A stretch of 23,834 nucleotides of DNA from a virus: the IMG/VR virus record IMGVR_UViG_3300029787_000169, positions 1 to 23,834 of that record; one strand, written 5' to 3'. Below the pieces are notes generated by a model that saw only the letters and a program-made list of their open reading frames with translations, did no database searches and was not told the DNA's origin. Shown here one piece after another: positions 9,001-15,773 of the stretch (position 1 is its first letter; each line of letters begins with the position of its first letter). The position numbers and the translations under genes were made by a program.

Positions 9001-9464
9001 ACTTTTGGTCTGCGTGTATCGTGGATCGCCCAAAAAATCCCAAAAGATTTTCTGAGAATTTGGAACTTTATCGACCAGAGGGAGATTTTACTGAGGAGGA
9101 GATTATACAGTTCAAGACAGAATTGACCGGAGTATTTCCGATTAATTTGGTCATTCCTCCGACAACCGTTCAAAGGCTACAAGAAAAATTTATTCCACCC
9201 ATTTCTGAGTTTGACCCTGAGTTGTGCGTATGTTGGTTTATTCCGCGCAAGATCACTCCGAGAAAGACAAAGAACGGAAAGAACTATTGGATTGTTGAAG
9301 TCATCGATTCCAACAACGAGCTTACTCGTATCCGGTGCTGGGGCATCAAGCCCGAGAAAGATCGCATTCACTTGAACCGCCCGTACATGGCCCGCTTAAA
9401 GTACGATGAGAACTGGGGCTTTTCAACCTACGCAGTAGGTAAAACATTTAAACTATTAGGATAA
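6036..9464 (+). CDS. dnaE: DNA polymerase III alpha subunit (C-family replicative polymerase)
   Basis: A full-length 1142-residue C-family polymerase (E. coli DnaE is 1160). An N-terminal PHP domain has LHAHS (His14, His16), LTDHGNMNG (Asp48, His49), GCEAY (Glu79) and ADSHY (Asp259, His261), so its metal ligands look largely present. The palm carries GPGRGSAAGSLVAY (429-442), PDIDYDIS with Asp473 and Asp475 (E. coli D401/D403), and IKFDLLGL with Asp636 (E. coli D555). HAGGVVIA, VFQFTEQG, SIFRPGP, and GYGFNKSHAVSY are conserved DnaE segments; a helix-hairpin-helix region (about 915-960) and an OB-fold-like C-terminus (about 1060-1130) follow. A lysine/glutamate-rich insertion sits at about 88-128 inside PHP. 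AAGGAG lies 5 nt before the ATG. It copies the phage genome with the helicase encoded at position 1. Confidence 0.96.
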   Translation: MSRKTSKIKFVGLHAHSVAGSIFDALGYPQAHMDFCYDNGGEALALTDHGNMNGLAYQVLHAKKMQEEGKDFKPIYGCEAYFIPSIEEWREEYEKAMEDKKRARSVKKDEQSGATVEDEGSSKKTQDILRRRRHLVLLAQNQKGLNNLFKLVSESYQSENFYRYPRIDYKLLKKYNEGIIAASACLGGVYAGNYWENREEGDEAVLNAMSETTEKMVDIFGDRWYAEIQWNNVEDQHKLNQYIIQTAQKHNVKLVSTADSHYPDPEAWRDRELYTRLGWLGKGGLPEYMKSELPDGVEEVGYELYPKNGDEMWDSYKKYATEGGFEYDDQVVLDSIEESHRIAFDRIEKFFPDNTVRLPSFVVPAGFTATQALVQYSLEGLKARGFQGNPEYIQRLKHELDVIDDRGFSKYFLTMKSIADVASTMMLAGPGRGSAAGSLVAYVLGITQVDPIRHGLLFSRFLRSDATDYPDIDYDISDSMALKEKLVEMWGADCVAPISNWNTLQLRSLIKDISKFYDVPFTEANTVTSVMIREATPEAKKKHGIKAGIYAPTWEETMEFSPSLRAYLNKYPAVKAHVEGLVGQVRSCSRHAGGVVIAENLDQSMPLINSGGVRQAPWAEGQNVRHLEPMGFIKFDLLGLSTLKMMEGAIEHILRRHHGIENPTFAQVREYYDQNLHPDRIDLDNQEVYENIFHKGKWAGVFQFTEQGAQGFCTKVKPRNIIDVSAVTSIFRPGPLSAGVDADYVEAKESPHKISYLSDEACDITQETFGFLIFQEQIALLGHKLGGLTLDEGNMLRKVLTKKGTGKGSVKHKLHTKFIKGCVDKGIARDAAQDLWDKFEFFSGYGFNKSHAVSYSIISFQCAWLLNYYPAEWMAAFLDKEPETRKEKAINIAKKYGFKIAPLHINKSGTVWEISDDGKTMIQPLTSIKGLGMAAIDQILANRPINNAEELLFNENITYSKLNKKSLDALCRGGALDDIIDDRFTGRKHFWSACIVDRPKNPKRFSENLELYRPEGDFTEEEIIQFKTELTGVFPINLVIPPTTVQRLQEKFIPPISEFDPELCVCWFIPRKITPRKTKNGKNYWIVEVIDSNNELTRIRCWGIKPEKDRIHLNRPYMARLKYDENWGFSTYAVGKTFKLLG

Positions 9465-9467
9465 AAA

Positions 9468-10076
9468 ATGAATATTATTTATACACCGAGCCCTCTTCTC
9501 AAAGAGGTAAAGTTTAGAAGCGAGAGTTTGCCTGTGGTTATTCGCGTCAACAAGTTTGATGAGAAAGCAGCGCAGGATTTCTCCAAAGATGTGGCAAGAG
9601 CCCAGAACACGGGACAGCCTACCTTGCCAATTATTATTGATAGTTATGGAGGTCAGGTTTACAGTCTCATGTCAATGATTTCTGATATCCAGCATTCTCG
9701 TATCCCTGTCGCAACAATCGTGCAAGGTAAGGCAATGTCGTGTGGAGCTATTTTATTTAGTTTTGGGGTGGATGGCATGCGCTATATGGATCCCGATGCT
9801 ACTGTAATGATTCATGATGTTAGTTCAATGGCATGGGGAAAAGTAGAAGAAGTTAAAGTTAGTGCCCAGGAAACTGAGCGCCTCAACCAGAAGGTTTATA
9901 AAATGATGGCCAAAAACTGCGGACATGACGAGAATTACTTTCTTGACATAGTTCATGAAAAAGGGCATGCTGATTGGTTTCTTGACGCAAAGGAGTGCAG
10001 AAGACATAAGCTAGCTAACAAGTTACGCATCCCAGAAATGAAGATTGGCGTAAAAGTTCAATTTGAGTTCAAATAA
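9468..10076 (+). CDS. ClpP-like serine protease (first copy)
   Basis: A 202-residue protein with the ClpP/crotonase-like protease fold. IIIDSYGGQVYSLM (55-68) matches the ClpP substrate-strand region with its SxGG motif; GKAMSCGAIL has the nucleophile Ser91, VMIHDVSS has His116, and ADWFLDAKE supplies Asp169 where ClpP has DRFLSAxE. The triad therefore looks complete. It is 4 nt after the polymerase gene with only a weak ribosome site (AGGATAAAA). No ClpX or ClpA unfoldase is in the window, so it may act alone, recruit a host unfoldase, or serve as a head-maturation protease. A second, divergent copy is at 16828. Confidence 0.85.
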   Translation: MNIIYTPSPLLKEVKFRSESLPVVIRVNKFDEKAAQDFSKDVARAQNTGQPTLPIIIDSYGGQVYSLMSMISDIQHSRIPVATIVQGKAMSCGAILFSFGVDGMRYMDPDATVMIHDVSSMAWGKVEEVKVSAQETERLNQKVYKMMAKNCGHDENYFLDIVHEKGHADWFLDAKECRRHKLANKLRIPEMKIGVKVQFEFK

Positions 10077-10079
10077 TTG

Positions 10080-10108
10080 TTGACAAACAGATTTCAGTTT
10101 GTTACAAT
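10080..10108 (+). promoter_or_regulatory. Sigma70-type promoter P1 for the 10134 operon
   Basis: TTGACA at 10080-10085 and TACAAT at 10103-10108 are separated by exactly 17 bases. The expected start is near 10115, giving a short leader before the AAGGAGG ribosome site (10121-10127). It sits in the first intergenic gap over 50 bases in the window. A dyad ACAAAC (10083-10088) / GTTTGT (10097-10102) lies inside the promoter and could be an operator or coincidental. Confidence 0.8.
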
Positions 10109-10133
10109 AATAAAGTATCCAAGGAGGGATAAA

Positions 10134-10385
10134 ATGGCTTCAACTAATGAAGAAAGAAAGCGTTATGTCAAGGAATATATTCGTTCGTTGGCAGCAATTG
10201 AAGAGTGTATCGAGCCCTATAAGGAGCAGAAGCGTGAGCTTCGTTCCGAGTTCCGTGAAAATGGATGGCTTAATACTGATGAGATCCGAGCTGCTGTGAA
10301 GGCTTATCGTCTTTATAAGGGTAAGGTAAATATTGACGAGGTTGTTGAAAACTTCAACATGCTCTCGGGAGGAGATGGGGAGTGA
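10134..10385 (+). CDS. Small charged helical protein, unknown
   Basis: An 83-residue, highly charged, probably all-helical protein (KRYVKEYIRSLAAIEECIEP, YKEQKRELRSEFRENG). It is the first gene after promoter P1. I chose the ATG at 10134 because AAGGAGGG stands 6 nt before it and because the upstream in-frame TTG codons fall inside the promoter. The C-terminal part (TDEIRAAVKAYRLYKGKVNIDEVVENF) resembles small phage proteins that accompany replication genes, but I cannot assign a family. It overlaps the dUTPase start as GTGA, so the two are coupled. Confidence 0.75.
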   Translation: MASTNEERKRYVKEYIRSLAAIEECIEPYKEQKRELRSEFRENGWLNTDEIRAAVKAYRLYKGKVNIDEVVENFNMLSGGDGE

Positions 10386-10843
10386 TCATCGAATACACCA
10401 AGACGCGAGACACAGCGCATAGCCCGCAGCGCGCAAATCCATCGGACGCAGGATTGGACGTGTTCTACTCTGCGACAGAGCCGCAAGAAATTATTTCGGT
10501 CCATCCCAATAATAGTATGCTGGTACCCACAGGCCTGCGCTTTGGTGTGCCTCATGGCTACATGCTGGAGGTAAAAAATCGCTCAAGCGTGGCAGCTAAG
10601 TTAAACTTGGTAGTCGGCGCTTGTGTAATTGATTCGGGATATGATGGAGAAGTGTTCATCAATGTCCACAACATTGGACGCGATACTCGCGTTATCCAAG
10701 ACGGCGACAAGATCGCGCAACTGGTCATGATGCCAGTAGTGCATTTTCAGCCGCAAGAAAATACAGAGGGTACTCTATATGATTATCCTAAAACAATTAG
10801 CAATAGAGGGACGGGAGCCCTAGGGAGTACAGATAATGACTAA
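10382..10843 (+). CDS. dut: dUTP diphosphatase (trimeric dUTPase)
   Basis: It hydrolyses dUTP to dUMP and pyrophosphate, keeping uracil out of phage DNA and supplying dUMP for dTMP synthesis. All five motifs of the trimeric family are present in 153 residues: motif 1 SDAGLDVF (about 21-28), motif 2 VKNRSSVAAK (64-73), motif 3 VGACVIDSGYDGEV (77-90) with the catalytic Asp and Tyr, motif 4 GDKIAQLV (107-114), and motif 5 RGTGALGSTD (142-151). In motif 5 the usual Phe that stacks on uracil (GGFGST) is replaced by Leu (GALGST). The GTG start overlaps the upstream stop. It works alongside the RNR at 579. Confidence 0.96.
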   Translation: MIIEYTKTRDTAHSPQRANPSDAGLDVFYSATEPQEIISVHPNNSMLVPTGLRFGVPHGYMLEVKNRSSVAAKLNLVVGACVIDSGYDGEVFINVHNIGRDTRVIQDGDKIAQLVMMPVVHFQPQENTEGTLYDYPKTISNRGTGALGSTDND

Positions 10844-12584
10844 GAAAACAATTGATATTACACCGACAGCGAATGTTCTACATTCCTTAAAGAGAACAGG
10901 ATATCACTGGTCTCAAGCTTTGATGGATATCATTGACAATTCAGTGGACACATTACGTGAGCGTTACAATAAGACTGGAAAGGAAGATGGTTTTATAAGA
11001 ATTATCCCTATCGGGTATGACGAAAAAGAACATAGGCAAAAAACTCGTTTTATCGTTGTTGCTGACAATGGCATGGGTATCGGTCCTGATGAACTACAAG
11101 AAATTTTGCGTTTAGGTGAGTCAGGCAAGAGAGGCACTGATGCATTGGGAACTTTCGGCATGGGACTAAAAACTGCCGCCATGTCTTTAGGTAGCAAATT
11201 GAGCATTGTTAGCACAACCTCCACAGTTGAGAAGCTCAACGCTGTTACTTGGGATGTTCAATCGTGCATGAAGAGTGGTAAGTTTGAGGCATCTTACAGC
11301 GATAAGCCGCATAGAGAAATTATTAATAGCTATTTAGAGTTTATGGAGGGAGATCGTCCTGGTACGATGATCATAATTGGGGATTTACACGATGGGTTTC
11401 CAACTATTCCAGCTACAGTTCAAACAATTAATTCTAAGTGCGCACACACTTATCGCCATTTGTTAAACTCAGACAGTCCGTTGGGCTTCCATTTTCCATT
11501 TAAGATCATTGCGGGAAAGACCGTCGCATCTAAAGAAGTGGAAAAGTCTAACGATCCGTTGTGCCTTGATCATGAGCTGACCAGTGTTTTGATTGGCGAC
11601 TCAAAAGGGGCATTCAAATCGGTAAAATATGGTAAGTATAAATTTAATATTCGTATGACTAGATTTGATTCCGATGGTAAGCGCGGCGGCACCTCCCGCA
11701 AAGCCAGAACCGGCCAGGGGCTTGGAAAGTCAATCGTTGGTACTCACAGACAAGGAGTGTACTGGTTAAGGGAGGGCCGAGAAATTTGCTGCGGCTCCTT
11801 TTGGTCGTCCCACCCAGTTCTTTCTAATGTTTACGCAGAAATTTCTTTTGAAGACAGCGGAGTGGCCACGGAAAGCAGTCCTATTAGAATGGATTTTGGC
11901 AAGAAAGGGGTCGATTTGGATGATGGTTTGCGCGATCACTTGCTCAGGCACATCTTTGCTCCGCATCTTGATAAAATTAAGAAAGAAGCAACTGCAAAAG
12001 CAAAAACTAAGAGAAAGTCAGATCGTACTGAGATTATGAAAAAGGTTGCGGAAGCCGCCCTGCCAACCGATCAATTTGGGCGCGCCAAGGCACCCCCTAA
12101 AGATCGCAAAACGCAGGCGATACAGAGTCTTTTTAGTCCACCTAAAAAGAACAATAAAACAAAACGCACTAACAGTAAGTATCGCGCGACTGGTGTAGGC
12201 TTGGGAGACAACCAAACACAATTAGAGTTTGAAGAATTGTCGTGGCCTGAATCCGCATTGCCGTTTTGTATCGACTACACTGTTGGTCAGCCGGTATGCA
12301 AGATTCAAATTAATATTGAAGATCCATGGGTTGAAAAAAACATCTATCTTTGCGAAAATACTGAACTAATTGCACGACATTTGCAATTGATTGCGGCCAT
12401 GACTGTCGCATGCATGTACGAAGATCAGGAGAAGAGGCAAGAATTGTACATTAAGATGGGAGCCTTGTTGAACCTCTTTGATGATGACTTTGGTCGCGTG
12501 GCTTCGGATCTTGAAGATTCTGAAATTGCTCCAGTGCCGCCTCAAAAGGTACACGTCCTCCAACAGCAGGAGGCAATTAACTAA
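10836..12584 (+). CDS. GHKL (Hsp90/MORC/MutL-like) ATPase
   Basis: A 582-residue ATPase of the gyrase/Hsp90/histidine-kinase/MutL superfamily. The N-box is ALMDIIDNSVDT (28-39), G1 is VADNGMGIG (75-83), and G2 is GTFGMGLKTAAMSLG (105-119). A second (S5-like) domain has GVYWLREGREI at 307-317, like the GVYxxRNxRLI element of MORC proteins. The general-base Glu of the N-box (E33 in Hsp90, E42 in GyrB) is Asp31 here, so turnover may be slow or altered. Residues about 370-455 are lysine-rich and probably disordered; the C-terminal part (460-575) is unrecognised. It overlaps dUTPase by 8 nt and shares one base with the Dam gene (TAATG). ATP-gated dimerisation around DNA or a client protein is a family-based inference. 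Confidence 0.8.
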   Translation: MTKKTIDITPTANVLHSLKRTGYHWSQALMDIIDNSVDTLRERYNKTGKEDGFIRIIPIGYDEKEHRQKTRFIVVADNGMGIGPDELQEILRLGESGKRGTDALGTFGMGLKTAAMSLGSKLSIVSTTSTVEKLNAVTWDVQSCMKSGKFEASYSDKPHREIINSYLEFMEGDRPGTMIIIGDLHDGFPTIPATVQTINSKCAHTYRHLLNSDSPLGFHFPFKIIAGKTVASKEVEKSNDPLCLDHELTSVLIGDSKGAFKSVKYGKYKFNIRMTRFDSDGKRGGTSRKARTGQGLGKSIVGTHRQGVYWLREGREICCGSFWSSHPVLSNVYAEISFEDSGVATESSPIRMDFGKKGVDLDDGLRDHLLRHIFAPHLDKIKKEATAKAKTKRKSDRTEIMKKVAEAALPTDQFGRAKAPPKDRKTQAIQSLFSPPKKNNKTKRTNSKYRATGVGLGDNQTQLEFEELSWPESALPFCIDYTVGQPVCKIQINIEDPWVEKNIYLCENTELIARHLQLIAAMTVACMYEDQEKRQELYIKMGALLNLFDDDFGRVASDLEDSEIAPVPPQKVHVLQQQEAIN

Positions 12585-13063
12585 TGAGTCCAATGAATAA
12601 AGAAGTCCGAAATGCAATGTTTAGTTCAAAAACAGGAGAGTGGGCTACTCCTCAAGAGTTTTTCGATAAGCTTAACTGGCGATTTGGCCCATTCGATCTT
12701 GATCCTTGCGCTAACATACATAATACAAAGTGCGCTAATTTTTACACTGAGGCGGAAGATGGCCTATCTAAAGATTGGTCGGGGCATACGACATTTGTTA
12801 ACCCTCCATATGGAAGAGGTATTGACAAATGGATTGAGAAGGGTTATAATACATCCATGGATGGAAAATCCAAGGTGGTTATGCTCATTCCAGCACGAAC
12901 TGACACAAAATACTGGCACAACTATGTAATGAGAGCCTCAGAAGTTTATTTCGTCAAAGGCCGACTAAAGTTTGGCGATAGCACAAATAGCGCACCATTT
13001 CCATCAGCTATTGTGGTTTTCGCCAGTGGTAGTCAACAGACATTTGGAACTATGAACAGATGA
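12584..13063 (+). CDS. dam: Phage-type DNA N6-adenine methyltransferase (Dam family)
   Basis: A 159-residue methyltransferase of the short phage Dam family. WATPQEFFDKLNWRFGPF (20-37) is the characteristic opening, FDLDPCA (37-43) resembles the SAM-binding strand, and FVNPPYG (71-77) contains the catalytic NPPY at 73-76; later VVMLIPARTDT and GRLKFG are typical. It transfers methyl from S-adenosylmethionine to adenine N6, giving protection from host restriction or marking phage DNA. The target site cannot be read from sequence. Start 12584 shares its first base with the upstream stop and has GGAGG 11 nt before it; ATG 12593 (Met4) is an alternative. It is coupled to the zinc-ribbon gene downstream (ATGA). 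Confidence 0.92.
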   Translation: MSPMNKEVRNAMFSSKTGEWATPQEFFDKLNWRFGPFDLDPCANIHNTKCANFYTEAEDGLSKDWSGHTTFVNPPYGRGIDKWIEKGYNTSMDGKSKVVMLIPARTDTKYWHNYVMRASEVYFVKGRLKFGDSTNSAPFPSAIVVFASGSQQTFGTMNR

Positions 13064-13326
13064 ATCGAAAGCAGCGCCGGGCAATACAGAAGAAAGTAGG
13101 GAAAGATAATTCACAAAAACTTGCCGAAAAAATTTTCCAGTTTGATCTTTTGCCAGACAAATGCTTAACGTGCTTAGAGCCTTTTGACAAGAAAAGCAAA
13201 GAGATGGCTCGCACTTGGAGCGTTGTTGTTAAAGATGAGAAAACTGTCAGGCTTTATTGCCCCACATGTTGGGGCACCGCTAAAGATGTTATTAAAGACT
13301 TCAAGGAGAGAATAAAAAATGATTAG
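13060..13326 (+). CDS. Small zinc-ribbon protein
   Basis: An 88-residue protein with Cys35-x2-Cys38 (KCLTCLE) and Cys67-x2-Cys70 (YCPTCW) separated by a charged strand region, the layout of a single zinc ribbon. The N-terminus MNRKQRRAIQKK is strongly basic, an opening common among small proteins of T4-like phages. It may bind nucleic acid or a protein partner; no specific function can be given. It overlaps Dam (ATGA) and the thioredoxin-like gene (8 nt), so it is co-translated in the middle of the P1 operon. Confidence 0.8.
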   Translation: MNRKQRRAIQKKVGKDNSQKLAEKIFQFDLLPDKCLTCLEPFDKKSKEMARTWSVVVKDEKTVRLYCPTCWGTAKDVIKDFKERIKND

Positions 13327-13672
13327 TAGGATATCGCCCGATGCTTTGCAAAAAATAATTACTGGTAATATGAGAGAGCCAGGAGCCTGTGTTATTAAGT
13401 TCTACTCAAACCAATGTCACTATTGTATTTCGTTGAAGGACGGGTTTCATAAAGTCGCCGCAAAGCACCCAGATATTAATTTTTTTGCATTTAACGTGCA
13501 GGACTACCCAAAAATAGATTCACTAATTAAATTGAACGGAGTACCGTCAGTTATATTTGTTAAAAACGATTTTTCAGGCAAGGTATCTATCTTGGAGGAT
13601 CCAGAAAACCCGCATCATGAGACTTGGTATTATCTTGAGGATATAAATAATTTTATTGAGAGAAACAAATGA
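13319..13672 (+). CDS. Thioredoxin-like protein (CHYC active site)
   Basis: A 117-residue thioredoxin-fold protein. VIKFYSNQCHYCISLKDGF contains the redox pair Cys33-His-Tyr-Cys36 after the central strand, and GVPSVIFV carries the cis-proline Pro76 that shapes the active site. CHYC differs from thioredoxin CGPC and is nearer to glutaredoxin (CPYC) or DsbA-type (CPHC) sites, which usually means a less negative redox potential. A likely job is re-reducing the C-terminal cysteine pair of the class II RNR at 579, as phages often bring their own reductant, but it could act on other thiol targets. There is no signal peptide, so it is cytoplasmic. ATGA overlap with the next gene. Confidence 0.87.
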   Translation: MISRISPDALQKIITGNMREPGACVIKFYSNQCHYCISLKDGFHKVAAKHPDINFFAFNVQDYPKIDSLIKLNGVPSVIFVKNDFSGKVSILEDPENPHHETWYYLEDINNFIERNK

Positions 13673-14109
13673 GGGGTAACGACGACTTCCCGTGTACAAA
13701 ATGTGGCGCATGTTGCACAGTTGTTGATCACAACAGGCTTGTAGATTTTTATAAAAAAGCTGCCGAGGAAGACCTTCTTGACAAGAGCAAGCTCGATAAA
13801 ATTGAGCGTCTTCCGATGAGGCCAGACGGCACTTGCCTCTATCTGCAAAAGGATAGAACATGTGCTATTTATCAGCAACGTCCAGAAATTTGTCGAACGC
13901 TTTCAAGTCCTTTAAAACCTAAAGAATTTTCCTCAAAAGAGTGGATAGCCGTCAATTTAATTTCGTGTAATATTCTAATGGACCAACGTAAAGATATAGG
14001 GGAGGAATATAAAATTAAAATGTCCGAGCCTATTAAAGAGCTTGGACAAGCAACCTATAGACGTTATACCCAGCTTATGGAAAACATACAAAAGAAATTA
14101 AAAAAATGA
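13669..14109 (+). CDS. YkgJ-family cysteine-cluster protein
   Basis: A 146-residue protein with the YkgJ (UPF0153, CxxCxxCC) signature: Cys9-x2-Cys12-x2-Cys15-Cys16 (CTKCGACC), GTCLYL (Cys56), RTCAIYQQRPEIC (Cys65, Cys75) and a later Cys100. The family binds a metal, iron-sulfur or zinc, and is often called a putative Fe-S oxidoreductase, though its biochemical role is poorly known. Lying directly after a thioredoxin-like gene, it may take part in thiol or metal chemistry in infection, for example around RNR. Both ends overlap neighbours by 4 nt (ATGA), so it is tightly coupled. Confidence 0.85.
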   Translation: MRGNDDFPCTKCGACCTVVDHNRLVDFYKKAAEEDLLDKSKLDKIERLPMRPDGTCLYLQKDRTCAIYQQRPEICRTLSSPLKPKEFSSKEWIAVNLISCNILMDQRKDIGEEYKIKMSEPIKELGQATYRRYTQLMENIQKKLKK

Positions 14110-15122
14110 ACAAAACATACTCATACGATGACGTGCTGTTAATGCCGCAATATTCCGATATACGCTCACGCTCAGAAATTAATATATCGACTGATTTAGA
14201 AAAGGGGATTGTGCTTCAATTACCGATTTTCGCCTCGCCTATGGATACGATATCAGAATCTGCCATGGGTAATGTGATGGGTGAAGTTGGTGCTAGCGCA
14301 ATCATTCATCGCTACAATACCATTCAAGGACAAATGAGTGAGATTAACAAAGTCGAATCTCCGCGAATCATTGGAGCTGCAATTGGTATCTCTGGCGACT
14401 ATTTGGAACGTGCTAGTGCGCTCGTAGACCATGGCGCTGATTTTCTATGTGTTGATGTTGCTCATGGCCACCACATTATGATGAAGGAGGCATTGTACGA
14501 AATTAAAAAATTGTTTGGTGATGATTATCATATTATGGCTGGCAACGTTGCAACGCTTGAGGGCATTAATGATCTTGCCGATTGGGGCGCCGATAGTGTC
14601 CGGTGTAATATTGGCGGCGGATCCATATGCTCCACGCGAATTCAGACAGGCCACGGTTTACCGGGCTTACAAACGATTATTGAGTGCGCTAAGACAGATA
14701 GAAACGTTAAAATTATCGCTGATGGAGGTATTAAGAATTCAGGCGATATGGTCAAGGCACTGGCAGCAGGAGCGGATGCAGTGATGGTCGGCTCTTTGCT
14801 GGCAGGTACCACTGAGACACCCGGAGAAATGTTTATGGATGCGAAAGGTGCTCGTTGGAAAACTTATCGCGGAATGGCCTCTAAAGAGGCGCAAGTCGAA
14901 TGGCGTGGAAAGTATTCATCTTTTGAAGGTGTAGCCACTCGCGTTCCGCATCGCGGTCCAGCAAAGCTAATACTTGAGGATTTAGAAAAAGGAATCCGTT
15001 CTGGCTTTTCTTATACTGGCGCGCGAAACCTTAAACAACTTCAGGCTAAAGCGCAGTTTGTTACACAAACCACCTCTGGTTTGTCCGAGAGCCGCACGCA
15101 TATTAATACGAGGAATTGGTAA
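14106..15122 (+). CDS. IMP dehydrogenase / GMP reductase family enzyme without CBS domains
   Basis: A 338-residue TIM-barrel purine enzyme. [13 protein letters not shown] opens the barrel, [10 protein letters not shown] and CVDVAHGHH are conserved, [10 protein letters not shown] has the catalytic Cys175 and Thr177, and IADGGI with VMVGSLLAG bind the phosphate. No CBS pair is inserted. Features are mixed: the stretch from 204 to 241 ([17 protein letters not shown]) reads like IMPDH, while TGHGLPGLQ after the active-site loop and the short flap between YRGM and FEG read like GMP reductase. IMPDH would make XMP for guanine nucleotides; GMPR would turn GMP into IMP. Either would shift the purine pool during infection, next to RNR and dUTPase. 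The reaction cannot be fixed by eye. Confidence 0.88.
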   Translation: MNKTYSYDDVLLMPQYSDIRSRSEINISTDLEKGIVLQLPIFASPMDTISESAMGNVMGEVGASAIIHRYNTIQGQMSEINKVESPRIIGAAIGISGDYLERASALVDHGADFLCVDVAHGHHIMMKEALYEIKKLFGDDYHIMAGNVATLEGINDLADWGADSVRCNIGGGSICSTRIQTGHGLPGLQTIIECAKTDRNVKIIADGGIKNSGDMVKALAAGADAVMVGSLLAGTTETPGEMFMDAKGARWKTYRGMASKEAQVEWRGKYSSFEGVATRVPHRGPAKLILEDLEKGIRSGFSYTGARNLKQLQAKAQFVTQTTSGLSESRTHINTRNW

Positions 15123-15448
15123 TGTCCGATGACGTAGCCAATCCTCACTTGGATAAGAAGGTTGCGTTTGTTGAAAACACACACCAGCACGCAAAACTTA
15201 TTTTAAAGTTGCGTCATGATGGTGTCACTCAGTCAAAGTTTTTTCGGGCAATGATCGCTGGGTACCTTGATGGCGATGAGCGCATACAAAGCTACATTGA
15301 CGATATGAAGCCGCAGAATAAAAAAAAGAAGGCAAAATCAAAGCAGTTGAGAGACAAAGGAAAGCAGAAGATGGAAGATTTTGGATTAAACGACGGAGAG
15401 ATAGAGAATATTTTTGATCTCATTGAAGAGGAGCACCCACAGCTATGA
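15122..15448 (+). CDS. Small basic protein, possibly ribbon-helix-helix-like
   Basis: A 108-residue protein. The part AKLILKLRHDGVTQSKFFRAMIAGYL (about 24-49) has the strand-turn-helix-helix look of a ribbon-helix-helix DNA-binding unit, followed by a very lysine-rich stretch (NKKKKAKSKQ at about 69-78) and an acidic C-terminus. A DNA-binding or regulatory role is therefore possible but not shown. I prefer the ATG at 15122, which shares one base with the stop of the upstream gene (TAATG) and has AGGAA 6 nt before, over the in-frame TTG at 15116. It is coupled to the sigma-like gene downstream (ATGA). Confidence 0.7.
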   Translation: MSDDVANPHLDKKVAFVENTHQHAKLILKLRHDGVTQSKFFRAMIAGYLDGDERIQSYIDDMKPQNKKKKAKSKQLRDKGKQKMEDFGLNDGEIENIFDLIEEEHPQL

Positions 15449-15708
15449 AAAAGGTTGATGGTTTACGTGAGTGCTCACGTCAATGTATGACAAAAAAGAA
15501 AGAATGTAAAGAAACGGAATGTAGACTATGGCAAGACTACCCAGATGAATACAATTGCACACTAATTTCAGTTTACGAACGCGGCCCCATGACACTTAGA
15601 GAGGTTGCAGAGCGCGAGCATCTTTCGTTTGCCCGCATCAAACAAATAGAAACTAAGGCTTTAAAAAAACTCAAGTCTTTAAATTTGATAAGTTGTTTTC
15701 GATTTTGA
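15445..15708 (+). CDS. Sigma-70 region 4-like protein with N-terminal cysteine cluster
   Basis: An 87-residue protein. Residues about 48-78 (GPMTLREVAEREHLSFARIKQIETKALKKL) match the sigma region 4.2 helix-turn-helix that reads the -35 element, including the typical RIKQIExxALxKL recognition-helix pattern. The first 40 residues carry five cysteines (10, 14, 21, 26, 38; CRxW context), a possible zinc or iron site. There is no region 2, so it cannot melt a -10 element by itself. It may replace or recruit host sigma region 4 at phage promoters, like a small co-activator (compare T4 gp55/gp33 division of labour), or act as a simple HTH repressor. The ATG overlaps the upstream stop. It is followed by a 65-nt gap with no promoter I can support. 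Confidence 0.75.
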   Translation: MKKVDGLRECSRQCMTKKKECKETECRLWQDYPDEYNCTLISVYERGPMTLREVAEREHLSFARIKQIETKALKKLKSLNLISCFRF

Positions 15709-15773
15709 GGCTATTATGGAAAGATGTTACTATTTATTTTTGAGTTTATGTCATTAAACAAGGAGATTTTACT

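Noticed and set aside
6477-9371. Several minus-strand open frames opposite the polymerase gene
   Set aside because: They lie fully inside a strongly conserved coding gene, and none resembles a protein family.
15716-15757. Thirteen-codon mini-ORF (ATG to TAA) in the 65-nt gap before the acidic gene, with GAGG upstream
   Set aside because: Could be a leader peptide, but it is too short to show coding bias and no hairpin or codon run supports attenuation.
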